Shown piece after piece: positions 35,968 through 45,624 of a DNA stretch of 64,000 nt (position 1 is the first letter of the stretch; each line of letters begins with the position of its first letter). Made by a program: the position numbers and the translations under genes. The stretch is from Actinophytocola sp044466355 (GTDB taxonomy: Bacteria > Actinomycetota > Actinomycetes > Mycobacteriales > Pseudonocardiaceae), in assembly GCF_044466355.1 (NCBI RefSeq), contig NZ_JBITMQ010000013.1:186001-250000 (forward strand), given 5' to 3'. The notes under the pieces were generated by a model that ran no database searches, was not told the DNA's origin, and saw nothing but the letters and a program-made list of their open reading frames with translations.

Positions 35968-37149
35968 CTAGTCCGGGCCGCCCGCGCCGCCGCCGGTCGG
36001 GGGCAGGACCACGATCGCGCGGTCGTCGCTGGAGCCGGGCTTGCCGCCGTCCTTGTTGACCGTGCCCACGACCGCCACCTGCGCGTTCACGGCGTCCATG
36101 CCACCGAGCAGGCCGAAGCCCTCGTCCTTCGCCAGCGAGATCTGCGGCTTGCCGGAGAACGACCCGTCCGGCGCCATCGGCAGCATCTGCGCGTTGCCCG
36201 CCTTCGACGTCACGACCAGCACGCCGGTCGCGCTCGCCGTGCAGCCCGCGACACCCGGCCGGTCCGGCCACGTCCACGCGGGGGTCGACAGGGGCTTGCC
36301 CGGCGTCAGCCGGTACAGCACGTCCTGCGCCGGGGTCCGGTCGGTCACCCACGTGCCGGACCCGTCGAACGCCGCGCACACCCCGCCCGGCGCCCGCAGT
36401 CCGCTCGCCACGACCAGCGAACCCGGCGTCGGGTTGCCTTCCGCGGGTTGCCCGGACGCGTCGAACCGCAGCACCTTGCCCGCCAGCGACTTCAGGTCAC
36501 CGGCCGCCTTCGGGTTGCCCGCGTCGCCCGTGGCCAGCACCAACGCGCCGCGACGGTCGAGCGCCAGCGCGCCCCGGTTGTTGGTGGCGCCCCGCGGGAT
36601 GCCGGTGATGATCGGCTTCGGCACGTCACCCGGCGCGATCCGCACGACGCGGTTGTCGGTCGCGGTCGTCACGTAGGCGAAGATCAGCTGGTCCTCGGCG
36701 TAGGTGGGGGAGAGGGCGAGCCCGGTCAGGCCGCCGTCGGTGCTCCCGTCCACCGGCACGGTCGCCACGACCTGCGGGTCGTTGCCCATCTTGACCCGCA
36801 GGATCCGGCCGGTCTTCCGTTCGCCCACCAGCGCGGTCGGGTCCCGGCCGTCCCCGGGCAGCGCCGCGACCGCGCTCACGGTGTCCATGCAGGTGCCGAT
36901 GACCGCCGGGTTGTAGTCGGTGCACCCGTCGGGCGGCGGGATCTTCGACGGCCGTCCGCCACCGCCGCCACCCGGTTCCGGGGGCTGCCCCTCGCCGGGG
37001 ACCTGCGGTTCCGGGCCGCCCTGCGGGGTGAGCTGTTCCTGTGGCCGCCAGGCCTCCGGCGGCGGCTGGTCCGTGAACGTGGCACACCCGGCCGTGAGCA
37101 GGACGCCGCACAGCACGCCCGCGAACAGCACACGTGACCTCGAGGACAT
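35968..37149 (-). CDS. Lipoprotein of the PQQ/sorbosone dehydrogenase-like (LppZ) family
   Basis: 393 residues with a lipoprotein signal peptide, lipobox LTAG|C near residue 22, then a Pro/Gly-rich linker and a six-bladed beta-propeller of glucose/sorbosone dehydrogenase type (TGLALSPTYAEDQLIFAYV, RGALALDRRGALVLATGDAGNP, VASGLRAPGGV). It is anchored to the outer leaflet of the membrane. The catalytic His/Arg residues of soluble PQQ dehydrogenases are not evident, so an enzymatic role is unsure. It corresponds to mycobacterial LppZ near the gat genes. Confidence 0.85.
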   Translation of the reverse strand: MSSRSRVLFAGVLCGVLLTAGCATFTDQPPPEAWRPQEQLTPQGGPEPQVPGEGQPPEPGGGGGGRPSKIPPPDGCTDYNPAVIGTCMDTVSAVAALPGDGRDPTALVGERKTGRILRVKMGNDPQVVATVPVDGSTDGGLTGLALSPTYAEDQLIFAYVTTATDNRVVRIAPGDVPKPIITGIPRGATNNRGALALDRRGALVLATGDAGNPKAAGDLKSLAGKVLRFDASGQPAEGNPTPGSLVVASGLRAPGGVCAAFDGSGTWVTDRTPAQDVLYRLTPGKPLSTPAWTWPDRPGVAGCTASATGVLVVTSKAGNAQMLPMAPDGSFSGKPQISLAKDEGFGLLGGMDAVNAQVAVVGTVNKDGGKPGSSDDRAIVVLPPTGGGAGGPD

Positions 37150-37192
37150 GGCCCCACGCTAGGGTCCCGCCCGTGAACCTCGGGTAAGTAGG

Positions 37193-38107
37193 GTGCCTGA
37201 CGTGACGATCACCGTGCTGGTGCCGGACGAGGCCGGCGAAGCCGCGCTGGCCGGCGTGAACGGCCTCGACGTGGTCCGCTACGAGGTCGACGGCGAGCTG
37301 CCGGAACGTGCCGAGGTCCTGGTGCCCGGCTTCCTCGCACCGGCCGACCCGGCCGCGTTCCTCGCGCGGCTGCCGAATCTGGCGCTGATCCAGCTGCTCA
37401 CCGCGGGCGCGGAGGCCTGGGTGGGCCAGGTGCCGGACCACGTCATGCTGTCGGTCGCCAGGGGCGCGCACGGCGGCAGCACCGCCGAGTGGGCGCTCGC
37501 CACGTTGCTCGCGGTGTACCGGGACCTGATCCCGTTCGAGCACGAGCGGGTGGCGCGCACGTGGGTGCGCAGGCCGACCGAGACGCTGATCGACAAGAAA
37601 GTGCTGGTCATCGGCGCGGGCGACCTCGGGACCCAGCTGAAGCGCAGGCTGGACGCGTGCGACGCGACCACCACGCTGGTCGGCACGACGGCCCGCGACG
37701 GCGTGCACGGCTTCGACGAGGTGCCCGCCCTGCTGGGGGCGCACGACGCGGTGGTGCTGATGGTGCCGCTGACACCGGCCACCGAGCGCATGGTCGACGC
37801 GGGGTTCCTGTCCAGGATGCGGGACGGTGCGGTGCTCGTGAACGCGGCCCGCGGCAAGGTCGTGGACACCGACGCCCTCGTGGCGGAACTGGCGAGCGGC
37901 AGGCTGCGTGCCGCTCTGGACGTGACCGAACCGGAGCCGCCGCCCGCGTGCCACCCGCTGTGGACGGTGCCGAACCTGCTGCTCACCCCGCATGTCGCGG
38001 CGAGCGTCGAAGGCTACGAGCGGCGGGCGTACGCGGTGGTGGCCGAGGAGATCGCGAGGTTCGCGGCGGGCGAGCGTCCGCGCAACCTGGTGCTGGGTCA
38101 CTACTGA
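37193..38107 (+). CDS. D-isomer-specific 2-hydroxyacid dehydrogenase
   Basis: 304 residues. The nucleotide-binding half has VLVIGAGDLGTQLKRRL (GxGxxG near residue 143) and the catalytic Arg/Glu/His set, with NAARGKVVDTDALVAEL, DVTEPEP and TPHVAAS. Usual substrates are D-lactate, glyoxylate, hydroxypyruvate or 3-phosphoglycerate; the short length excludes full SerA with ACT domain. GTG 37193 and GTG 37202 are both possible. It is divergent from the LppZ-like gene. Confidence 0.87.
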   Translation: MPDVTITVLVPDEAGEAALAGVNGLDVVRYEVDGELPERAEVLVPGFLAPADPAAFLARLPNLALIQLLTAGAEAWVGQVPDHVMLSVARGAHGGSTAEWALATLLAVYRDLIPFEHERVARTWVRRPTETLIDKKVLVIGAGDLGTQLKRRLDACDATTTLVGTTARDGVHGFDEVPALLGAHDAVVLMVPLTPATERMVDAGFLSRMRDGAVLVNAARGKVVDTDALVAELASGRLRAALDVTEPEPPPACHPLWTVPNLLLTPHVAASVEGYERRAYAVVAEEIARFAAGERPRNLVLGHY

Positions 38108-38157
38108 TCGCAAGTTGGGGGTCCACGCCGTTCGGGCTAGGCGTTACCCTCCCCCGG

Positions 38158-38850
38158 GTGAGTACTGAAGACGACCGTGGCTACTACACCACGGCTGACT
38201 CCTCGTCCACGACACAGAGCTTCGGCCCGCGCCCAGGCACCAGCTCGTCGTCGATGTTCGACGACGACGATGACGACGGCTACACGAGCGCGCCGACCAC
38301 AGCCCTCTCCAGCTTCGACCACGAGTCGCCGCTGGAGGCCTCCGCACGGGAGAGAACGCCGGAGTGGCACCGCGGGCTGGACTTCGGCCTGCTGGTGCTG
38401 CGCGTCGTCGTCGGCGCCCTGTTCGTCGCGCACGGCGCGGACAAGCTGTTCGGCTGGTTCAACGACGGCATGGGAATGGAGGCCACCAGGGAGATGCTCG
38501 TCGGGTTCGGGTACACCGAGCCCAGCGCGCTGGCCCTGGTCGTCGCGCTCACCGAGACCGTCGGTGGCGTGCTCCTCATCATCGGCCTGTTCTTCCCCGC
38601 CGGTGCCGCGGCCATTCTCGGCGTGATGGCCAACGTCATCGTCGTCAAGGGTGACTGGAACCTCTTCCTCGGCGGTGTCGAGCTGGAGATGGTCTACGCC
38701 GCCGCGGCGTTCGCCCTGCTGTTCACCGGTCCCGGCCGGTTCGCCATCGACCGGCACACGCACTGGTGGCGCAAGGCCCCGGCGTACGGCTTCGTGTTCC
38801 TGATCCTGGCCGCGGGCCTGACCGTGGTCACGCTGGTCGTGTTCCGCTGA
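38158..38850 (+). CDS. DoxX-family membrane protein
   Basis: 230 residues. A disordered, Ser- and Asp-rich cytoplasmic N-terminus (about 1-70, with a DDDDDD run) precedes four helices typical of DoxX: LLVLRVVVGALFVAHGADKLFGWF, ALALVVALTETVGGVLLIIGL, AAAILGVMANVIVV, and a final helix. DoxX proteins are linked to redox and oxidative-stress complexes; in mycobacteria a homologue (Rv3005c) works with SodA and SseA. The acidic tail is longer than in most members. It ends 12 bases before hemW. Confidence 0.88.
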   Translation: MSTEDDRGYYTTADSSSTTQSFGPRPGTSSSSMFDDDDDDGYTSAPTTALSSFDHESPLEASARERTPEWHRGLDFGLLVLRVVVGALFVAHGADKLFGWFNDGMGMEATREMLVGFGYTEPSALALVVALTETVGGVLLIIGLFFPAGAAAILGVMANVIVVKGDWNLFLGGVELEMVYAAAAFALLFTGPGRFAIDRHTHWWRKAPAYGFVFLILAAGLTVVTLVVFR

Positions 38851-38862
38851 GATACTGGCGGA

Positions 38863-40095
38863 GTGCCATCAGCACTACCGGACGGTGACGTAGCTCCCCC
38901 GGACGGCGCGCTGCCCGCGCAGGCCCTCGAGGGCCTGGGCAGGCGCCCGTTCGGGGTCTACGTGCACGTTCCCTTCTGCGCCACCCGCTGCGGCTACTGC
39001 GACTTCAACACGTACACGGCGGCGGAGCTGGCGAGTTCCCGCGCGTCCCCGCGGTCGTGGCTCGACGGCCTGCGGACGGAGCTGGCCCTGGCGGCGTCGG
39101 TTCTGGGCACCCCGCCACCCGCCGACACGGTCTTCGTCGGCGGCGGCACCCCGTCCCTGCTGGGCGCCGACGGCCTGCGCGACGTGCTGAACGCGGTCCG
39201 GGACACGCTCGGGCTGGCACCGGACGCGGAAGTGACCACGGAGTCCAACCCGGAGTCGACCGGCCCGGCGTTCTTCGAGGGGATTCGCGAGGCCGGGTAC
39301 ACGCGGATCTCTCTGGGCATGCAGTCGGCCGCCCCACACGTGCTGACCGTGCTCGACCGGAACCACACCCCGGGCAGGGCGACGGAAGCGGCCCGCGAGG
39401 CCCGCCGCGCGGGCTTCGACCACGTGAACCTGGACCTGATCTACGGCACCCCCGGAGAGAAGGAAGCCGACCTGGCCGCGTCCCTGGACGCCGTGCTGGA
39501 CGCGGGCGTGGACCACGTCTCGGCGTACGCCCTGATCGTCGAGGAGGGTACGGCCCTGGCCCGCAGGATCGCCCGCGGTGTCCTGCCAGCACCGGACGAC
39601 GACGTGCTGGCGGACCGCTACGAACAGGTGGACAGGGCGCTCTCGGCGGTGGGTCTCCACTGGTACGAGGTCTCCAACTGGGCCACCGAACCCAAGGCCT
39701 GGTGCAGGCACAACCTGGGCTACTGGCACGGCGCCGACTGGTGGGGCGCGGGCCCGGGCGCGCACAGCCATGTCGGCGGCGTCCGCTGGTGGAACGTCAA
39801 ACACCCGGCCCGCTACGCGGCGACGCTGGCGGAAGGGATCTCGCCCGCGGCGGCCCGCGAAACCCTCACCCCGCAGGACCGCCACCTGGAGCGGGTCATG
39901 CTGGAACTCCGCCTGGTCGACGGTCTGCCGGTGGAGGTCCTGTCCGAGGCCGCGCAGAAGGAAGCGCACCAGGCGGCGGAGGAGGGCCTGCTGGACAGGG
40001 ACGCGCTGGCAGGCGTCAACGGCCGCTTCGGCCGCTGCGTCCTGACCTTCAAGGGCCGCCTGCTCGCCGACGCAGTGGTCCGCCGCCTGACCTGA
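38863..40095 (+). CDS. hemW: Radical SAM heme chaperone HemW
   Basis: 410 residues. The radical SAM cysteines are C39, C43 and C46 in FCATRCGYC, followed by the GGGTPSLL motif, ESNPES and LDLIYGTPGE, typical of the HemN/HemW group. HemW inserts heme into target proteins and lacks the coproporphyrinogen oxidase signature of HemN. In many actinomycetes it lies directly before hrcA-dnaJ; here a 5.6-kb accessory island separates them. Its stop is at the edge of repeat copy B. Confidence 0.92.
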   Translation: MPSALPDGDVAPPDGALPAQALEGLGRRPFGVYVHVPFCATRCGYCDFNTYTAAELASSRASPRSWLDGLRTELALAASVLGTPPPADTVFVGGGTPSLLGADGLRDVLNAVRDTLGLAPDAEVTTESNPESTGPAFFEGIREAGYTRISLGMQSAAPHVLTVLDRNHTPGRATEAAREARRAGFDHVNLDLIYGTPGEKEADLAASLDAVLDAGVDHVSAYALIVEEGTALARRIARGVLPAPDDDVLADRYEQVDRALSAVGLHWYEVSNWATEPKAWCRHNLGYWHGADWWGAGPGAHSHVGGVRWWNVKHPARYAATLAEGISPAAARETLTPQDRHLERVMLELRLVDGLPVEVLSEAAQKEAHQAAEEGLLDRDALAGVNGRFGRCVLTFKGRLLADAVVRRLT

Positions 40096-40208
40096 CAACA
40101 CCGCGAGTCGCGTTCTCCAACATGGCGAGTTGTGTGTTTCGTGCAGGTCTCACTGCACGAAACCGACAACTCGATGTGTTTGAGCGCGCGACTCGCCGTG
40201 TTTGCGTG
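40096..40208. repeat. Large palindromic intergenic repeat, copy B (monomeric)
   Basis: It fills the gap between convergent hemW and a tetR gene. Order: CGCGAGTCGCG, 12-base spacer, GGCGAGTTGT, TTTCGTGCAG, loop GTCTCA, CTGCACGAAA, GACAACTCG, then CGCGACTCGC. The inner part is a hairpin (TTTCGTGCAG/CTGCACGAAA, perfect 10-bp stem, 6-base loop). The same ordered motifs occur in copy A at 27768-28000, where the outer unit is multiplied. Confidence 0.8.
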
Positions 40209-40823
40209 TCAGGTCGGTTGTGGTGCTGCCAGCCCGGCCAGCATGCGACCGATGACCGTGCGGTACTCGTCTTGTAGCCGCGGCTTGTCGGCCTCGGTCG
40301 CCTTCGACAACGCCTGTCCCGCGCCGCCCAGCATGCAGAACGCGAGCCGGGACATGGTCTCCACCGGCAGGTCGACGACGTAGCCGCCCTCGACGAGCGC
40401 CCGCACGTACTCCTCGATCAGCCCGAACGCGAACTTGTTCTCGAGCTCCTCCCACCGCACCCACCCCATCGCGATGGGCGCCTCCTGCCACACGATCCGG
40501 CCGTACACCGGGTCCGCGCAGGTCTCGAGGAACGAGTCGAGCGCCAGCAGCGCCCGCTGCCACGGGTCCTCGCCGCGGTCGCCCGCCTCGGCCGACTGGC
40601 GCACCGCCTCGGTCTCCAGCTTCTCGAAGACCGCTTCGAACAGGGCTTTCTTGCTGGGGAAGTGGTGGTAGACGGCGCCGCGCGTGGCGAGGATGTCGGC
40701 CGCGACGTCCTCCAGCGAGGTCCCGGCGAACCCCAGCGTCGCGAAACGGCGTGTGGCCGCTTCCAGCAGTGCGGCCCTCGTCGCCTCCGAGAACTGGTCG
40801 CGCCTGCTCTTGCCCGTTGACAT
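40209..40823 (-). CDS. TetR-family regulator
   Basis: 204 residues. The N-terminal helix-turn-helix (LLEAATRRFATLGFAGTSLEDVAADI...TRGAVYHHFPSKKALFEAVFE) lies at about residues 18-62. The C-terminal ligand-binding domain is helical. It is divergent from the P450 operon, with a clear palindrome between them, and so probably represses that operon and itself. Its stop touches repeat copy B. Confidence 0.87.
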   Translation of the reverse strand: MSTGKSRRDQFSEATRAALLEAATRRFATLGFAGTSLEDVAADILATRGAVYHHFPSKKALFEAVFEKLETEAVRQSAEAGDRGEDPWQRALLALDSFLETCADPVYGRIVWQEAPIAMGWVRWEELENKFAFGLIEEYVRALVEGGYVVDLPVETMSRLAFCMLGGAGQALSKATEADKPRLQDEYRTVIGRMLAGLAAPQPT

Positions 40824-40837
40824 GCACGGAGTATAAG

Positions 40838-40854
40838 ACATACGCTGTGTATGT
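40838..40854. promoter_or_regulatory. Probable TetR operator before the P450 operon
   Basis: ACATAC-GCTGT-GTATGT is a perfect 6-bp inverted repeat (17 bp in all) centred 23 bases upstream of the tetR ATG and about 35 before the small-protein ATG at 40880. It is the only strong palindrome in the divergent gap and is the best candidate operator. Confidence 0.7.
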
Positions 40855-40879
40855 GACCGACGCTGAGTAGGTGAATGCC

Positions 40880-41238
40880 ATGTCCATGGCCTGGGAGAGG
40901 ACCCACCGGCGGTACGCAGTGACACAGGCGGTGCTCGCGGCAGTGGCGAGCACCCGACGGCCGGACATCCCGGCCGACCTGCTGGGGGAGATCGACACGC
41001 TGTACGGCGACCTGGACACGTTCCTGTCCGACCTTCGCCGCCGCTGGTACCTGATGTTCGACGCACGCCTTGACGCGCTGCTCGAACAGCCGCCGCCCGA
41101 CATGGCGCGCGCCACCGCGGATCTGCACCGCGACCTCGACCGCGAGCAGCCCGCGTTCCGCATCCTCTTCGAGGCGCACCCGGACCGTGTCGCGGTCCAC
41201 GACCACCACACTGCCCACGCTCGGACGAGGAGGGTGTC

Positions 41239-41242
<4 letters not shown>
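40880..41242 (+). CDS. Small helical protein coupled to P450, unknown function
   Basis: About 120 residues (ATG 40880; GTG 40871 and ATG 40886 possible). Mostly helical and charged, with no membrane segment and no recognised domain: TGG-rich start MAWERTHRRYAV, then DIPADLLGEIDTLYGDLDTFLSDLRRRWYLMFDARLDALLEQ. The TGA overlaps the P450 GTG (GTGA), so the two are co-translated. It could be a partner or chaperone of the P450; that is inference from coupling only. Confidence 0.72.
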
Positions 41243-42441
<1,199 letters not shown>

Positions 42442-42569
42442 ACCCGGACCACGACCCGAGCGGCCGCGGGTAGCTCACGACGCGGCCGGACGTGGTGTGC
42501 ACACGGTGGCCCGCGGGAAGTGGTCAGGGCGTCCGGCCGGGGCGGACAGTTCGCCGTAGACAGTCCCGG

Positions 42570-43274
42570 TTACGTGGCTGGTCGCCGAGGCTGGAACGCG
42601 CCGACGAGCCCAGCGAGGAACACGTCCAGCCCGAACTCGAACCGCTCCTCGGGCGTCGCCTCGGAGAGGATCTGCCCGACGCCGAGCAGGTTGGGGAACT
42701 GGGCGGGACGTGCCGCCATGTAGGCGCCGATCTCCTTGCCCCGCGCGGCGATCTGTGCCGGGTCGGCGTCCCCGGCCCTGGCCGCGCCCAGCTCGAACGC
42801 GAACGCCGCGCACCACAACGCCAACGTGTCGAACGCGAGTACCGCGACCCGGTCGGGCAGCCCGCCCGCGCGCAGCACGGCGAGCATCGCCTCACCGTAG
42901 GCGAGCGCGTTGGGGCCGGCGGGCACGATCGTCTCCAGGCCTACCCGGGCGATGCCCGGGTAGGACGTGAGCATCGCCAGCTGCGCCCTGGCCATCTCGA
43001 CGACCTGCTCTGTCCACCGGCCGGGGTCGGGCGCCGGCCGGGGAAGCGTCCCGAGGAGCCGGTCGAGCATCAGCTCGTGCAGTTCTTCCTTGTTGCTGAC
43101 GTGCGCGTACAGCGACGCCGGGCCCGTGCCCAGCTCCTGCGCCACCCGTCGCATGCTCACGGTGTCCAGGCTGCCCTTGCCGAGCAGCTCGAGCGCCGTG
43201 TCGACGATCAGGTCCTGGCTGAGCACCCGGCGCTGCTGCGCCGCCGCCCGCGACCTGGGCCATTCGGCCGCCAA
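42570..43274 (-). CDS. TetR-family regulator (TetR_C-like)
   Basis: About 234 residues. The helix-turn-helix lies in LIVDTALELLGKGSLDTVSMRRVAQELGTGPASLYAHVSNKEELHELML-like sequence at about residues 22-66; the C-terminal domain (about 80-230) resembles TetR_C (tetracycline-type). TTG 43274 is 9 bases after GGAGG; GTG 43280 is an alternative. It is divergent from the FAD monooxygenase, with a set of related palindromes between, and so is its probable repressor. Confidence 0.84.
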   Translation of the reverse strand: MAAEWPRSRAAAQQRRVLSQDLIVDTALELLGKGSLDTVSMRRVAQELGTGPASLYAHVSNKEELHELMLDRLLGTLPRPAPDPGRWTEQVVEMARAQLAMLTSYPGIARVGLETIVPAGPNALAYGEAMLAVLRAGGLPDRVAVLAFDTLALWCAAFAFELGAARAGDADPAQIAARGKEIGAYMAARPAQFPNLLGVGQILSEATPEERFEFGLDVFLAGLVGAFQPRRPAT

Positions 43275-43304
43275 CCCCACCACCTCCGTAGTCGAGCAGC
43301 CTAC

Positions 43305-43333
43305 TTGACACGAACACCGTTCGTGAATAGAAC
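43305..43333 (+). promoter_or_regulatory. Putative sigma-70 promoter of the FAD monooxygenase gene
   Basis: TTGACA (43305-43310), 17-base spacer, TAGAAC (43328-43333) upstream of ATG 43374. The spacer and the -10 hexamer overlap the operator palindromes, so a bound TetR would exclude RNA polymerase. Confidence 0.55.
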
Positions 43334-43360
43334 GGTGTTCGACACAACGAACACTGTTCG
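43311..43360. promoter_or_regulatory. Triple operator array of the monooxygenase TetR
   Basis: CGAACACCGTTC (43311-43322) and GAACGGTGTTCG (43330-43341) are a perfect 12-bp inverted repeat around a 7-base loop. CGAACACTGTTCG (43348-43360) is a third element and an exact palindrome with one central base. Each element shares CGAACA-N-(N)GTTCG, so three related TetR sites lie over and after the promoter. Confidence 0.75.
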
Positions 43361-43373
43361 CGAGGAGTGAGTG

Positions 43374-44921
43374 ATGACTGACGAGCGACACCCGGTGCTG
43401 GTCGTCGGCGCGGGGCTGGCGGGCCTGTCGGCGGCGATGTTCCTTGCCGTGCACGGAGTGCGTCCCCTGGTGGTCGAACGCCATCCGACGACGTCCGTCT
43501 ACCCGAAGGCGAGAGGCCAGTTCCCGCACGTCATGGAGGCGCTCGCGGTGGCGGGCGTGGCGGGACGGATGGTGGACGCGAGCCCGCCCGAGACCGGATT
43601 CCGCATCGCGGTGGCCGAAAGCGTGACGGGCCGGGTCTACAACGACGTGATGGTGGACCGAAACCCCGACTTCGGTGAGCTGAGTCCGGCGGGCTGGGCC
43701 AACGCCAGCCAGGAACGTGCCGAACCCGTCCTGCTCGCCAGGGCGCGCGAACTGGGCGCGGACATCCGGTTCGCGACCGAGCTGGTGTCGTTCACGCAGG
43801 ACGAGTCCGGGGTGCGCGCGGTGATCCGGGACGAGCGGGGTGAGCGGACGGTCCTGGCCGACTACCTGGTCGCGGCCGACGGTCACCGGAGTCCGATCCG
43901 GCACGCGCTGGGCATCGGTGTCCACGGTCGCGGCGACCTGAGCCGCTCCGTCGGCATCGTCTTCGAAGCCGATCTGGGCAGGAGTGGCTTCGGTCTGTTC
44001 TACCTGCGGAACCCGGAACTGCCGGAAGGCAGCGGTGTGGTGGTGAGCACCGACGAGCCACATCGTTACGCGCTCGCGGTCGGCTACCGCGAGGACGTCA
44101 CGGACGCGGAGTGGCTGGACCTGATCCGCACCGCCACCGGTGTCCCGGACCTGAACCCGAGGCTGGTCACGAACGGCGTCACCAACGGCTACACCGCCGC
44201 TCGCGTGGCCGACAGCTTCTCGCGCGGCCGGGTCCACCTGATCGGCGACGCGGTCCGCGTGATGCCGCCGACGGGTGGTTTCGGTGGCAACACGGCGATC
44301 ATGGACGGCTACTACCTGGCGTGGAAGCTCGCGATGGTGCTGAAGGGCGAGGCGGGGCCGGCGTTGCTGGACAGCCACGACCTCGAACGTCGCCCCTACG
44401 CGGACATCCTGGTCGAGCAGCAGTACGCGGCGTTCGTCCAGCGCATGCGCCCGGATCTGGTCGACGACACGGTCGCGGCCCCGATCGACCCGATCTCGAC
44501 CTTGTTCTTCGGCTACCGGCACCTGTCGAACGCCGTGGCCGCGGAACCCGCCGAGGACGGTGCGCCGCTGGAGAACCCAGAGCAGCCGACGGGCCGGCCT
44601 GGTTCGCGTGCGCCGCACGTCCCGTTGCGCGGGAACGACAGTGAGCTGTCCACACGGGACCTCTTCGGCAGGAACTTCGTGTTGTTGGTGGCGTCGGCCG
44701 GGGAGAAGTGGTCGGAGGCGGCCCGGAAGGTGAACCTGAGCCTGACGGTCTACCGCGTCGGCACGGATGTGGAGGACTCGGAGGGGCGGTTCACGAAGAC
44801 GTACGGCATCACGGAACGGGGTGCGGTGCTGGTTCGTCCGGACGGGTTCGTGGCCTGGCGCGCGGAGGCGGAGGACGGGGATCTGGCGGGCGCGGTGAAC
44901 AGGATTCTGGCTCGCGAGTGA
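43374..44921 (+). CDS. FAD-dependent aromatic hydroxylase (PheA/TfdB-type)
   Basis: 515 residues. Dinucleotide-binding VLVVGAGLAGLSAAMFLA (GxGxxG at about 12-17), the DG motif AADGHRSPIRHALGI, and the GD motif RVHLIGDAVRVMPPTGGFGGNTAIMDGYYLAWKLA (FAD ribityl) at about 295-325. The C-terminal thioredoxin-like domain reads NLSLTVYRVGTD...GAVLVRPDGFVAWRAE. This group hydroxylates phenols and polyketide anthraquinones with NAD(P)H. ATG 43374 has GAGGAG 6 bases upstream; GTG 43371 is less well placed. Confidence 0.88.
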   Translation: MTDERHPVLVVGAGLAGLSAAMFLAVHGVRPLVVERHPTTSVYPKARGQFPHVMEALAVAGVAGRMVDASPPETGFRIAVAESVTGRVYNDVMVDRNPDFGELSPAGWANASQERAEPVLLARARELGADIRFATELVSFTQDESGVRAVIRDERGERTVLADYLVAADGHRSPIRHALGIGVHGRGDLSRSVGIVFEADLGRSGFGLFYLRNPELPEGSGVVVSTDEPHRYALAVGYREDVTDAEWLDLIRTATGVPDLNPRLVTNGVTNGYTAARVADSFSRGRVHLIGDAVRVMPPTGGFGGNTAIMDGYYLAWKLAMVLKGEAGPALLDSHDLERRPYADILVEQQYAAFVQRMRPDLVDDTVAAPIDPISTLFFGYRHLSNAVAAEPAEDGAPLENPEQPTGRPGSRAPHVPLRGNDSELSTRDLFGRNFVLLVASAGEKWSEAARKVNLSLTVYRVGTDVEDSEGRFTKTYGITERGAVLVRPDGFVAWRAEAEDGDLAGAVNRILARE

Positions 44922-45030
44922 CGGTTCGTCCCGAGTGGAGGCAGAGATGGAGCCAGGAACGCGCGGGAGGAACAGCGGAGGAGACGGCAGACGAGGGAGA
45001 GAGAACGGCGGGCTGACGAGGGAGGAGTCG

Positions 45031-45501
45031 ATGGAGCGACAGGGGTGGGCCGCGACCGGTGTGATCGAGGTCGAGCCGGAGCGGGTGTGTGACGTGTTTC
45101 TCAGTGTGCGCGAAGGGGCGGTGGGCGCCGGGAACGCGCTGCTGCTGCGGGCGTTACCGGGTGCTGGTCGACTGATGAGGTCGGCGAGCCTGTGGGGTGG
45201 TCCTCGGGAGTTCGCCCTTCGCTACGGGGCGCATCCCGGCGGAATCGTCGAGGAGGACGCCGCCGCCGGGTACTTCGCGTTCCAGGGTGGGTACAAGTTC
45301 CGTGCCGAGTACCGGTTCTCGCCGCATCCCGCCGGCACCTTGCTGACCTACACGGCTGTCAACGTGGCGCCTGGAGCCCATCAGAGCAGGGCTTTCGTCC
45401 GGTTCCAGTTCTGGCTCGGGGGAAAGCTGAAGGTGGGCCTGCGCGGCGCCCTCAAACAGATCGGGAGGAGGTTCGGTTGTCGCGCGTACCCGGTGAGCTG
45501 A
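45031..45501 (+). CDS. SRPBCC-like protein of unknown function
   Basis: 156 residues from ATG 45031, with GGGAGGAG 5 bases upstream. The fold pattern fits a small SRPBCC/polyketide-cyclase-like protein: a beta strand WAATGVIEVEPERVCDVFLSV, then EFALRYGAHPGG, YKFRAEYRFSPHPAGTLLTYTAVNV, and a long C-terminal helix FVRFQFWLGGKLKVGLRGALKQI. Such proteins bind hydrophobic ligands. It follows the FAD hydroxylase, with which it might share substrate. A frame extension to 44947 covers only a purine-rich stretch. Confidence 0.68.
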   Translation: MERQGWAATGVIEVEPERVCDVFLSVREGAVGAGNALLLRALPGAGRLMRSASLWGGPREFALRYGAHPGGIVEEDAAAGYFAFQGGYKFRAEYRFSPHPAGTLLTYTAVNVAPGAHQSRAFVRFQFWLGGKLKVGLRGALKQIGRRFGCRAYPVS

Positions 45502-45590
45502 CCTCCGGTCGTCGTCGGAAGTCGCCACGTGAATCGATTCAGGGTCGAGGTCGGATCGGCTGGCTACGCGGCTCGGCTCTGGTTGGTTGA

Positions 45591-45603
45591 GCCCCCTCGG
45601 GGC
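45591..45603 (+). terminator. Short GC hairpin before hrcA
   Basis: GCCCC-CTC-GGGGC forms a 5-bp stem with a 3-base loop, 89 bases after the SRPBCC stop. There is no T-tract. It could end the island transcript, but this is weak. Confidence 0.35.
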
Positions 45604-45624
45604 AAGTCGCGGACTCCATTTGGC

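Noticed and set aside
42442..42569. Palindrome GTGTGCACAC between P450 and the second tetR
   Set aside because: A short isolated palindrome in a convergent gap, with no second site or stem long enough to be called a terminator.
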